A stretch of DNA of 64,000 nt from Clarkia xantiana subsp. parviflora (taxonomy: Eukaryota > Streptophyta > Magnoliopsida > Myrtales > Onagraceae), in the NCBI GenBank assembly GCA_036873135.1, contig JAPTYO010000009.1:34798756-34862755 (forward strand), given 5' to 3'. Below are positions 43,040 to 53,667 of this stretch, piece after piece. The position numbers and the translations under genes are program-made. How positions within the stretch are numbered: the first letter of the stretch is position 1; each line of letters starts with the position of its first letter. Under the pieces are notes generated by a model. That model searched no databases. It saw nothing but the letters and a program-made list of their open reading frames with translations, and was not told where the DNA came from.

Positions 43040-43892
43040 TGTTTCGTCCTAGGTGAACTGGGTCGTGTGGACGCGTCTGTCTGAGTGGTTGAGCGGGTTT
43101 TTGGGCTGTCACCCTTCGTCGGGAAGAGGTTTTCACCTTGTGCCGATGACGAGTATTCGGTTTTATCGCTGAGTCTCGGAAAGGTCTGTGTCTCGAAAGA
43201 CGGTTGTGTCCCAGGAGGCGTCTGAGTCTCGGGAAACGGTTGTGTCTCGGGAGGCGTCTGAGTCTCGGAAAATGGTTGTGTCTCGGGAGGCGTCTGTGTC
43301 TCGGGAAACGGTTGAGTCTCCGGAAATGGCTATCTGTGCACAAGTCTGAGCGTCTGGGGCGCTGGTTCCTGCACGAAGGGCCAGTACTAGCACGGAGAGG
43401 GGGGGTGGTGCTAGTGGAGCCCTCTCCGATGCCTTAGTCACTATAGGGCTAAAAAGGTAATCTTAGAGAGAGAAAGTATTTCTAGAGAGAAGTCAGATCT
43501 CAAAATACCAAAGTTGGGCAAATGAGAGGATGTGTCAAAATGGGTTGCCAAGGCCTCCTATTTATAGGCTTCCTTGGGACCGGACCCGGTTTTAAAGCGG
43601 TTTGATGACGGTTCAAAAGCAAGTGGTAACCGTCATCAATATTGGCAATGCGCGAACTTGACTTCTCTACACGTAACGGTAATCGCGTAAACGGTAAATA
43701 TCCGTAGCGCAATCCGGACCTCGTCGAATTTGTGCAACCCGGACCTCCGGATTGTGAGCAACCTGGACGCGCGTAACGCACTTCCAGACCGTTTTGACCC
43801 TTGGGAGACGTTTTTCAAGTCGTGATGTAATTTTGACGTGTTTACGAGGCCCGAAATATAAATACGAACTCGAATTGGACACATATCCATCA
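43040..43892 (-). repeat. 5' LTR of G2
   Basis: It pairs with 33349-34239. It contains the GTCTCGGGAAACGG tandem repeat at 43205-43325 and a deletion around 43690-43770 relative to the other LTR. The terminus reads GACGAAACA in element sense, where the other LTR has GACGCAACA. Confidence 0.92.
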
Positions 43893-44283
43893 TAAAGAAC
43901 CACATGAGAGCAACAGCAAGAAAAAGTTGAGGAAGGATCATAATGCACGAGAGTTGATCCTCTCACAGCTGACAATAGAAGTTGAAGGAGATTATATACA
44001 ACTCAGCGCATTGCGTCTCTGGTGTGCCATGTACCTTCGCTTCGATAAGGGTAAGGCAGCCGAAGCTAGAGCCTTAATGGCAGAATACTACACTATTTTA
44101 TGCGATGATGACGGCATAATAGCCATTCATGACCCCGCTGATGAGTTGGACGTGTGGACACGGGCTCGGAAGGTAATGAAAATGTTTCCTCTTTCATGGT
44201 TTGTTAACGAAAAAGGCCTCACGCGTTTGATCAAATTGATTAAAACGACTATAGACCTATTCGAAACAAATGAGAAAGAATGA
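43893..44283 (+). pseudogene. Gag-like ORF of copia C, C-terminal part
   Basis: This continues 33185-33348. It is open to TGA at 44281-44283: KKKLRKDHNARELILSQL (the usual NA-x-x-LIL helix of copia gag), ALRLWCAMYLRFDKGKAAEA (the LW-x-x-L-x-x-RF position), then MKMFPLSWF (the LP-x-SW position) and a last helix LIKTTIDLFETNEKE. No zinc knuckle follows, only a Lys-rich piece out of frame after the stop (NPSKKKSKQ). The match is by order of landmarks, not by close identity, so the gag assignment is moderate. G2 is the only clear disruption. Confidence 0.62.
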
Positions 44284-44560
44284 AATTTTCCGAAGGAGCC
44301 CGAGGCATTCGATGAAAGGTTCGTCTCTATGCAAAATTTCTTGGCAAACCCAAGCAAAAAGAAGTCTAAACAATAATCTGGTGCTTTACCTACCATGATT
44401 ACAGTACCTTTACGGTACATTTCGATTAAGACATCTTGTTCACAAAATTTCTTCATGATTACTTCAAATTTTGAGATCTGAGACCCCATTATTGTTATGT
44501 TGGTATGTCTCTTATTTGTTCAGTTTCTATTCATGTTTGGATTACTATGTTTCGGTTTCA
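44284..44560 (+). other. Transition between gag-like ORF and shared block (copy C)
   Basis: No gene is seen. The end near 44540-44560 starts to resemble B and F just before the shared block. Confidence 0.4.
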
Positions 44561-45543
44561 TTGAATAAAGTAGTTACCTTTCGTTTTGAAAAGTGTTCTG
44601 CTTATCAAGGTTAATCGACTCGGTTAAGAACGGGATCGATCCGAAATAAGTATATAACCAAAATGAGATTGACATCAAATATGAAAGAATCAAGCAAATC
44701 CATACATTTCCTCCTCATCTAAATCTATGGACTAGGTCATGCCATTAAAATCCATTGATTGCGTAGTTCCAAGAACTAACCGGTATAAATAGTATTTTAT
44801 TATTATCACTTCATTGAATGAAATAAACTGTAATGATAATCATTTTTAAATCCATTAAAACTGATTAATTGAATTAAATTTAGAAATGAAACGATTTAAT
44901 CAAGGGTTTAACCCCAGAGTAGATTGCGCAACTCGCAAGTGGACCTCGATAGATGGAACACATCGTTTCATTACATGAGTTTAATATTGAAGTATTTATA
45001 TGATGACGTGCTGAATTTTCGTTTACACTCCTTCGGAAATATGACTTACTGATAACATTTACATCGGTACGAAGTAAGCTAAGTAAGCTACAACGACCTT
45101 GTAAGAAGTATCAACTGACACATAAGGTGAATACCTAAGATGCTCAGTTCGGATATGGATAAAATCTCTGAGATAAGTCGGAAAACGAAGAAGGATCAAG
45201 TCAGTTAAATGATTTGTCCTTCCAAAAGCCTTGAACGATATGTCAAGCTAGGCATTCAAATCAATTGATACACTTCAAGAGGCACAGTTTATACATACAT
45301 AATGTTGGATTCGTTCTATCAGAAGTTCCCTATGGGATGATGAAAGATGATTCGCATAAATGTAAAACTATTTTTCAATTAATATTGGTAAGGTACAACG
45401 CCATTATTGTTGATGGGTGATAATGAGTTAAATTGTATCACCATGCGACATTAGTTTGCGCAACAAAACACGTATTGAGGACAAGAGTACGTTAGTTACT
45501 CTTAGAAAATACATGTTTACAGCTTGGATTGATAAATGGTACC
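44561..45543 (+). other. Shared non-coding block replacing protease-integrase (copy C)
   Basis: Homologous to 15048-15998, 52632-53372 and 61420-62382. Stops in all frames. It runs from TTGAATAAAGTAGTT to GGTACC, then GTGGTCGAACATGA of the integrase tail. Confidence 0.72.
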
Positions 45544-46300
45544 GTGGTCGAACATGAGACATTACATCACTAAGAGGTCGAATTTCCCAAATGCATGAAC
45601 AGTTTCAATCAACATAGTCATGATCAAAACGTAGCAGAAAAACGATGACAATCAGGTCCCACTTAATTCGAGTGGGAGAGATTTGAACCAGCAACTCAAG
45701 TGAATGACATGGTAAATGAGAATGCGGACATTTTCATAGTAAATCCAGTGGGAGGAAGAAACCCTACCACCAGTAATCACTGTTGCTGTTGGGACGAATC
45801 AAGTCAAACCTGATGGTCAAAATTGCTGCGCCGAAAATGACACAACTACCTATATTACCAATTGTTCCTAGTGGGAGTGATCCAACCATACTTGGTTCCA
45901 GATCCTAGTGATCAAGGAATGCATCTCGGAAGTAAAAACCCGAGACCAAGAGGTTGTAATAGGAAAGTTATAGGTCAAGGTTCTAGCACTATTGTTGTTC
46001 CCAACAAAGACGATGCTCCAATAAGAAGCATTGTTCCGAGTGGGAGGATTATTCCCAATAGAAATGAAGCTACGATAAGAAGCGTCATTCCGAAGGGAGA
46101 AAAGATCAAACTTATAAGTGGGACTCATAATGCCTAGACGAGAGTCGGAGGCAAGTATCCCATTAAGCAAAGTGAAAACCCTGCTAAAACTGTTGGCAAG
46201 CACTGGAAAGACCTCAAGTGGAGAAATTGAAAGAAATCATAAATGAGAGAGATCGCCTAAATGAAAGCCATTATAGTCTTTAGTTGCTTTACCTTCTAAA
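45544..46300 (+). pseudogene. Integrase tail and linker to RT (copy C)
   Basis: VVEHET at the start equals the tail of the integrase in A. A readable linker frame (45862-46137) has IQPYLVPDPSDQGMHLGSK and a repeated theme (IRSIVPSGRIIPNRNEATIR, then SVIPKG). After it comes HWKDLKWRN, the usual W-x-x-A start of copia RT. Stops are frequent. Confidence 0.65.
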
Positions 46301-47726
46301 CACAGGGGCATAAGGATAAAGTGAGCCCTGAAAGAAGGCTCGCCACTGATGGAAAAGATCGAACAACCCGACTTACTACAAAAGGACTTACCCAATTCAC
46401 GGAGTGGACTTTGATAAGAGAAACACAATGACTGTTTGTAAAACCACAATTAAGGCCATTCATGGTCCTGGTCGCAAGTCTCAATCTAGAGCTGCACCAA
46501 ATAAATGTTGAGACCGCAATCCGCCACGGAAACCTGAAAGGAAGAGATCTACATGGAGTAACCGGAGGGTTTCATTACTCTTGGTAACAAACGTAAAGTT
46601 TGTAGACTCCAAAAGTTCATACACGGTCTTAATCAGTCGTCTCGCCAATGGTACCGCATATTCCACGAGGAAATCGTAGGAAACGGATTCGTGAATCTTC
46701 ACGAGGATCCGTGCGTGTATTATAAGACCTCCGGGTCTAAGTATGTCATCTTAACCTTATACGTGGACGACATACTCATTGCTGCAAACGACATGAGTTT
46801 CTTGATCAAGTCAAAGTCCTGGCTAGCATCTGTATCTGAGATGAAAGACATGGGAGAGGCCACGTATATCTTTGGCATTAAAATTGCTAAAGATCGGGCT
46901 ACCCGGAAATTGTGTCTATCTCAGGAAGCCTATATCAACAAGTTGTTGAAAAGGTTCAGATTACAGGATGACAAACCCGTGGATACGCCGGTAGTATTTG
47001 GGTGCGCACTGTCTAAACGTGACAGCCCCAAGAACCTGGCGGAACGCGAACAGATGAAGGTTGCAGAGTATTTAAGCATGGCTGGTAGTTTTATGTACGC
47101 TGTGCAATGCATTCGTCCGGATATCTGTTACACTGTGGGCCTAGTAGCACGTTTCCAATCAGATCCTGGCTATCAACATTTAAAGGCTGTAAAACGAATA
47201 ATTCGTTATCTGAAAGGTACTGCCGACTATGCTCTGTGCTATAAGGCGGTAAGTTAGAATTGACCGGTTACAGTGATGCCGGAAATAGTAGCGATCTGGA
47301 TAATCGTAAGTCCACCACATGAGGAGTATTTATCCTTGCTAATGCCGCCATTTCATTGACGAGCAAGAAGCGAACATGTGTCGCGCTGTCAACAATGGAA
47401 TCAGAATTCGTTGCTCTCTCTAAGAATGCATAGGAAGCAGTCTGGCTGAAAAGGCTTCTTACTGCCTTGCTTGGTGGTGACGTCGGAAGTAACATGTAAA
47501 GGTGTTCTCCGACAGTCATGCAGCTATTGCGGCAGTTAAGAATCCGAAGTACCATGGTAGGACCAAATACGTGAAATATTTCTATGCTAAATCGATGTTA
47601 GAAGACAATATAATCACTATGGAATACTTGTCCACTAATAATATGATTGCGGACCCATTAACTAAGCCACTACGCAGGGAGATATTCGAAAAGCATGTAA
47701 AACTGCTTGGATTGCGTAGTTTTTAG
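46301..47726 (+). pseudogene. Copia reverse transcriptase-RNase H (copy C)
   Basis: Good frame 46691-47257: YVDDILIAANDMSFLIKSKS, MKDMGEATYIFGIKIAKD, EYLSMAGSFMYA, RPDICYTVGLVARF. Then RNase H pieces with [11 protein letters not shown] and DSHAAIAAVKN. Lesions: one extra base at 46455-46475 shared with D and F, one extra base at 46531-46545 shared with A and D, a lost base after LCYK near 47245, a TAG in KNA*EAVWL, and a lost base after DVGS near 47490. The catalytic YVDD is present, but no continuous protein can be made. Confidence 0.92.
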
Positions 47727-48656
47727 AAATGGCGTGTATCTGTGATAACATTTTTATATTAGAAAGTTACATTTTGTAAGCGAAAGAATTAAAACTGAGT
47801 TTATGATCAATCGACGTCATAATGTTTTGATTACATCAAATTTACGGTCTATAAACTGAGTCGTAGGAGGACGCAATCATCTGCCAAAACTATGTCGAAT
47901 GTGGGCCTTACTTAGTCACACATGTACGGTCGTCTTGCGGAGGAGGGAGGCCTCCACTACGCAAGGCTGGCTAAGAATCAGGGGATAAACCTTATTGAGC
48001 AGAATGATTATCTATAGTCGAAGTAACTCAACGTAATTCTCGTCCTGCAGATCGCCGTGATGAACTTCGTTCGTCATAAATCCACATTCTGGGCCAGATG
48101 AAAATCTGTTATAGCATGATTGGCATGTCCTATTCTTGTTGACCCAAAAGGTTCAGGTATGCTATCAATGTGTGCTTCATACTACGCGTGCCATGTTCGA
48201 CCACGGTGTCACCGATCGGTTGTGCTAGGAAGGAATCCTCGTGATTCTAGCAGGCGCAAACTTCTTCACCTCGAGCTTGTGATTGATCCCCAGGAGCCTT
48301 ATGAAGAGGCACACGAAGTATCCTCATGGACTCAGAACTCGTACTTAAGGTCAGGCTCATTGCTCGCTTCCCGGCGTACGTGCGTAGTGCTGAACAAAAA
48401 GGCCCAGTGACCACGTCTTTGGAAACCGGTTGGGTTTAACTAAGGAAATGAGCGATGGGGATGGTCAAGTTCACCTGTAATTCACCGATTCTTGTATTCA
48501 CTAGGTGGCCACCAGCCGGATATTAGTTGATGGTTGTGAATACTTGTACGGATGCTTTGGAGAACTGTTCCTATGTGGAAACTAGGCAAATGGAGAATTA
48601 TCAGTTGACGTAGGATACAGCGCGGTACAATATATATAAATGTTGTTTATAACAAG
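47727..48656 (+). other. 3' region of copia C, left of solo LTR
   Basis: Conserved copia 3' region, no gene. It is interrupted by a solo LTR after TTTATAACAAG and resumes at 49230. Confidence 0.88.
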
Positions 48657-49229
48657 TGTTAGCAAGTGGGGACGTGGCGCCGTAATTGGTAGCCCGTCAA
48701 TGTTAAGGAAATTACCTAAGTTAATTAGGTAATTGTCACATTAGGTTAATTGGGCCAGACCCAACCCCTAATTGACGTGGGAGGCCCAAAATTGGGCATC
48801 CCCCTTAATTAACATGGTTCGGCCGAACCATGTACCACATTGGTTGGAGTGGACTTTTTGTCCACTCCACCAATGCTATATATAGGGGGTCTCCTAAGGG
48901 GTTTAACACATCAATCAAATTAATAAGTCCCTCCATTGAGGAACTTGAGAGAAACCCTGTCACCCTTAGTTGAGATTTTCGGTGCACATCAGTCCGAGGT
49001 CTGACCCCGTTGAAGAATCGATCAAAGGATTTGTTGTGGAGCTTATACTGCGTAGGACTTCTTCTCACGAAGAACTTGTACGGGTTCCGACCAGAGGATC
49101 AGAACTCCCTCCACAACGTTCTTGGGCAGGAAATCTATTGAGGTATGTGTACATTATTCCGCTGCTTAATTAGATTACTTACTAGTACACGTTTAGCATT
49201 CCGTAGTATTTCGTCCCCGTAATCCAACA
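48657..49229 (+). repeat. Solo copia LTR of a third subfamily
   Basis: TGTTAGCAAGTGGGG to CCGTAATCCAACA, closest to the B LTR but diverged. Flanks ACAAG (48652-48656) and ACAGG (49230-49234) are a target duplication with one change. No internal sequence remains, so the element was lost by LTR-LTR recombination. Inverted repeat TGGAGTGGAC/GTCCACTCCA at 48845-48869, then CTATATATAG at 48877. Confidence 0.92.
48845..48886 (+). promoter_or_regulatory. LTR core promoter of the solo LTR
   Basis: Arms TGGAGTGGAC and GTCCACTCCA around TTTTT, then CTATATATAG. Compared with A-type arms, paired changes keep the stem intact. Confidence 0.6.
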
Positions 49230-49418
49230 ACAGGTTGATTGGAGAAAAGGGAATCAACGTTCCGCGGGCGCTAGACGATGCCCGTCATATCCGTCGGTCG
49301 CATGCCAAACTCGTATGAACTATTCGGAAGCACGGAGCAGATCAATGGGGAGAAATGTTGATGCGGATTTTGACAACAATACATTAACAGGCACCCTCCC
49401 ATTCCGAAGAGTGGGAGC
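49230..49418 (+). other. 3' region of copia C, right of solo LTR, with polypurine tract
   Basis: It ends in AGAGTGGGAGC (49408-49418) at LTR L4. A short deletion near 49272 removes the CTCCTAACAGATGAG-type segment. Confidence 0.85.
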
Positions 49419-49808
49419 TGTAAGCATATGGTGATGGGCGTCGTAATTGGTAGCCCATAATATGTATAGTTTACCTAATGAACTTGGGTAAATGTCACAT
49501 TAGAGTAATTGGGCTAGACCCAAATCCCAATTGGCATGAGAGGCCCAAAATTGGGCCTCCCTATACTAATGGCCGACCGAAACTTATAGTGAGGGTAAAG
49601 TGGACTTTTGTCCACTTTACTCCTCCTATAAATATGTACGGATCCATAGTTGCACCATGGAGTACTAGAAGGTATACATAGTGTCTGTGGAGCTGCACCA
49701 CGTAGTACTTAAATAAGGTATTCTATTCAATCAATATGTACATATTTGTAACTATTTACCTTTTGCATATATAATATCCGTAGTGATTAGTCCCTGTAGT
49801 ATCTAACA
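49419..49808 (+). repeat. Copia LTR L4, 3' LTR of copy C (internally deleted)
   Basis: The U3 part is normal, with the inverted repeat at 49595-49620 and CTATAAATAT. After about 49632 it is replaced or shortened, keeping only GTGGAGCTGCACCACGTAG and the end GTAGTATCTAACA. No primer site follows. Confidence 0.85.
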
Positions 49809-49930
49809 AGTTTAACATATATGTAAATGTTAAATTTACATATATATAACATATTGGACCGGCCCAATAATTAAGCGATGGGGATGGTCAAGTTCACCTT
49901 TGTAACAAGGGGTATCAGCTCCAACCTTCG
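49809..49930. other. Scrambled junction between copies C and D
   Basis: Short pieces join here: reverse-strand leader sequence (AACATATTGGACCGGCCCAA), a + strand piece of the 3' region (GCGATGGGGATGGTCAAGT), and then the reverse-strand 3' region of D. No LTR end is present. This looks like break repair with filler. Confidence 0.6.
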
Positions 49931-50456
49931 AGGATTCCTTCCTAGCACAACCGAGTAGTGACCCCGTGGTCGAACATGGCACGCGTAGTATGAAGCACGC
50001 GTTGATAGCATACCTGAACCTTTTGGGTCAATAGGAATGGGACATGTCAATCATGCTATCACAGATTTTCATCCGGCCCAGATTAGTGATTTAGGACGAA
50101 CGAAGTTCATCACGGTGACCTGTAGAACGAGAATCACGTCGAGTTACTTCGACTATATATAATCATTCTGCTCAATCAGGTTTATCCCACTGATTCTTAG
50201 CTAGCCTTGCATAGTATAGGCCTCCCTCCACCGCAAGACAACCGTACCTGTGTGAATAGGTAAGGCCCACATTCGACATAGTTTTGGCAGAGGATTGCGT
50301 CCTCCTACGACTCTGTTTATAGACTGTAAATTTGATGTAATCAAAACATTATGACGTCGATTGATCACAAACTCAGTTGCAATTCTTTCGCTTACAAAAT
50401 GTAACTTTCTAATATCAAAATGTTATCACAGATACATGCCATTTCTAAACCCTACG
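49931..50456 (-). other. 3' region of copia D (truncated)
   Basis: Reverse-strand copia 3' region from the end of pol to about half its length. Its outer half and its 3' LTR are missing. Confidence 0.85.
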
Positions 50457-51853
50457 TCATCCAAGAAGTTTTACATGCTTTTTGAATATCTCCCTGCGTA
50501 GTGGCTTAGTTAATGGGTCCGCAATCATATTATCAGTGGACAAGTATTCCAAAGTGATTATATTGTCTTCTACCATCGATTTAGCATAGAAATATTTCAC
50601 ATCAATGTGTTTGGTCCTACTATGGTACTTCGGATTCTTAACTGCCGCAATAGCTGCCTGACTGTCGGAGAACACCTTTACAGGTTTACTTCCGACGTCA
50701 CCACCAAGCAACGCAGTAAGAAGCCTTTTCAGCCAGACTGCTTCCTGTGCATTCTTAGAGAGAGCAACGAATTCTGATTCCATTGTTGACAGCGCGACAC
50801 AGGTTGCTTCTTGCTCGTCCTTGATATGGCGGCATTAGCAAGGAGAAATACTCCTCCTGTGGTTGAATTACGATCATCCGGATCGCCACCATGGTCGGTG
50901 TCACTGTAACCGGTCATTTCTAACTTCACGCCCTCATAGCACAGAGCATAGTCGGCATTACCTTTCATATAACGAATTATTCGTTTTACAGCCTTTAAAT
51001 GTTGAAGCCAGGATCTGATTGGAAATGTGTTACTAGGCCCACAGCGTAACATTTATCCGGACAGGTGCATTGCATGTCGTACATCAAACTACTAACCATG
51101 CTTAAATACTCTGCACCCTTCATCTGTTCGCGCTCAGCCAGGTTCTTGGGGCCGTCACGTTTAGACTGTGCGCACCCAAATACTACCGGCGTATCCACGG
51201 GTTTGGCATCCTGTAATCTGACCTTTTAAACAACTTGTTGATATAGGCTTCCTGAGATAGACACAATTTTCGGGTAGCCCGATCTTTAGCAATTTTAATG
51301 CCTAAGATATACGTGGCCTCTCCCAAGTCTTTCATCTCAGATACAGATGCTAGCCAGGACTTTGACTTATTCATGAAACTCATGTCGTTTGCAGCAATGA
51401 GTATGTCGTCCATGTATATGGTTAAGATGACATACTTAGACCCGGAGGTCTTATAATAGACGAACGGATGCTCGTGAAGATTCACGAATCTATTTCCTAC
51501 GATTTCCTCGTGGAATCTGTGGTACCATTGCCGAGACGACTGTTTAAGACCGTATATGGACCTTTGGAGTTTACAAACTTTACGTTTGTTACCAGGAGTA
51601 ATGAAACCCTCCGGTAGCTCCATGTAGATCTCTTCCTTCCAATTTTCCATGGAGGATTGCGGTCTCAACATTTATTTGGTGCAGCTCTAGATCGAGACTT
51701 GCGACGAGAACCATAAATGGCCCTAACCGTGGTTTTACACACAGTCAGTGAGTTTCTCTTATCAAAGTCCACTCCGTGAATTGGGTAAGTCCTTTCGCAG
51801 TAAGGCGGGTTGTTCGACCTATTCCATCAGTGGCGAGCCTTCTTTCAGGGCTC
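50457..51853 (-). pseudogene. Copia reverse transcriptase-RNase H (copy D)
   Basis: RT frame 51183-51671: MELPEGFITPGNKRKVCKLQ, GLKQSSRQWYHRFHEEIVG, YMDDILIAANDMSFMN (Met in place of the Val of the other copies), MKDLGEATYILGIKIAKD. It continues after a lost base near 51220 with RNase H pieces [45 protein letters not shown] and DSQAAIAAVKNPKYHS. A further shift lies near 50805. At 51631-51640 there is the extra base shared with A and C, and at 51700-51720 the one shared with C and F. Confidence 0.92.
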
Positions 51854-52631
51854 AACTTATCCTTATGCCCCTGTGTTTAGCAGGTAAATCAACTAAAGAC
51901 TATAATGGCTTTCATTTAGGCGATCTCTCATTTATTTTTTCTTTCCATTTCTCCACTTGAGGTCTTTCCAGTGCTTGCCAACAGTTTGAGCGGGTTTTTC
52001 ACTTTGCTCAATGGGATACTTGCCTTTGACTCTCGTCTAGGCATTATGAGTCCCACTTATTAGTCTGATATTTTCTATCACTCGGAATACCGCTTCTTAT
52101 CGTAGCATCATTTCTATTGGGAATAATCCTACCACTCGGAACAATGCTTCTTATCGGAGCATCGTCTCTGTTGGGAACAACATTAGTACTAGAACCTTGA
52201 CCTATAACGTTCTTATTACAACCTCTTGGTCTCGGGGTTTTACTTCCGAGATGCATCCCTTGATCACTAGGATCTGGAACCAAGTATGGTTGGATCACTC
52301 CCACTGGGAACAATTGGTAATATAGGTAGTTGTATCATTCCAGGTTCAGCAATTTTGACTATCAGGTTCGACTTGATTCGTCCCAACAGCAACAGTGATT
52401 ACTGGTGGTAGGGTTTATTCCTCCCACTGGATTTACTATGAAAATGTCCCGATTCTCATTTACCATGTCATTCAGTTGAGTTATTGGTTCAAATCTATCC
52501 CACTCAAATTAAGTGGGACCTGATTGTCATCGTTATTCTACTACGTTTTGATCATGACTATGTTGATTGAAACTGTTCATGCATTTGGAAAATTCGCCCT
52601 CTTAGTAATGTAATGTCTCATGTTCGACCAC
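51854..52631 (-). pseudogene. Integrase tail and linker (copy D)
   Basis: The linker frame 52044-52313 is readable: IQPYLVPDPSDQGMHLGSK, IGQGSSTNVVPNRDDAPIR, SIVPSGRIIPNRNDATIRSG. It ends toward VVEHET at 52618-52631, where the shared block begins. Stops are present. Confidence 0.65.
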
Positions 52632-53372
52632 GGTACCATTTAACAATCCAAGCTGTAAACAGGTATTTTCTAAGAGTAACTGGCGTACTCTTGTCCTCAA
52701 TACGTTTTTTACTGTGCAAACCAATGTCGCATGGTGATTCAATTTAACTCATTATCACCCATCAGCTATAATGGCGTCGTACCTTACCGATATTAATTGA
52801 AACATAGTTTTACATTTATGTGAATCATCTTTCATCATCCCATAGGGAACTTCTGATAGAACGACTCCAACATTATGTATGTTATAAACTTTGTCTCTTA
52901 AAGTGTATCATTTGATTTGAATGCCTAGCCTGACATATCGTTCAAGGCTTCTGGAAGGAAAATCATTTAACTGACTTCATCCTTCTTCGTTTGCCGACTT
53001 ATCTCATAGATTTTATCCATCTCCGAACTGAGCATCTTAGGTATTCACCTTATGTGTCAGCTGATACTTTTACAAGGTCGTTGTAGCTTACTTCATACCG
53101 ATGTAAATGTTATCAGTAAGTCATATTTCCGAAGGAGTGCAAACGAAAATTCAGCACGTCATCATATAAACACTTCAATATTAAATTCATGTAATGAAAC
53201 GATGTGTTCCGTCTATCGATGTCCACTTGCGCGTTGCGCATTCTACTCTGGGGTTAAACCCTTGGTTTAATCGTTTCATTTCTGAATTTAATTTAATTTA
53301 ATCGGTTTTAACTGTTACAAACATGATTATCATTACAGTTTATTTCATTCAATGGAGTGATAATAATAAAAT
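52632..53372 (-). other. Shared non-coding block replacing protease-integrase (copy D)
   Basis: Homologous to the blocks of B, C and F, but its gag-side end is shorter. Sequence at 53373-53667 is D-specific and shows no gene. Confidence 0.7.
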
Positions 53373-53667
53373 AAGATTTATAATCAATATGTAAGCAATG
53401 CATCAACCAGATAATTAAAAGGATCGAATAGCTCGAGGGATGATAATCAATACTATGACTGAGCATTTGTCATATGCTCAAAACAAACGTTTCCTATATT
53501 TCAAGGAACGTTATTATCATGTATCTTATATTGAAAAATTAAGAAGATGTTCATTTAGCAAAGCAAATAAAGAAAAAGTCTTTCATTCAATCTTTATATC
53601 TTCGAGGCAAGTTCCTCAGGTTTGTGCTTGTTCTCTTTCTCGGTTCTGTAATCAATAGAGGTTATCA

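Larger units (their letters stand above)
33349..43892 (-). mobile_element. Gag-only Ty3/gypsy (Tat-like) element G2
   Basis: A sister copy of G1, 10.5 kb, on the - strand inside the gag of copia C. LTRs 43040-43892 (5') and 33349-34239 (3'). Flanking bases TAAGG (33344-33348) and TAAAG (43893-43897) are a target duplication with one change. The interior is collinear with G1 but longer: it has a more complete gag, large expansions of three tandem repeats and a GC-rich segment that G1 lacks. No pol domain is visible in any frame. Confidence 0.9.
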
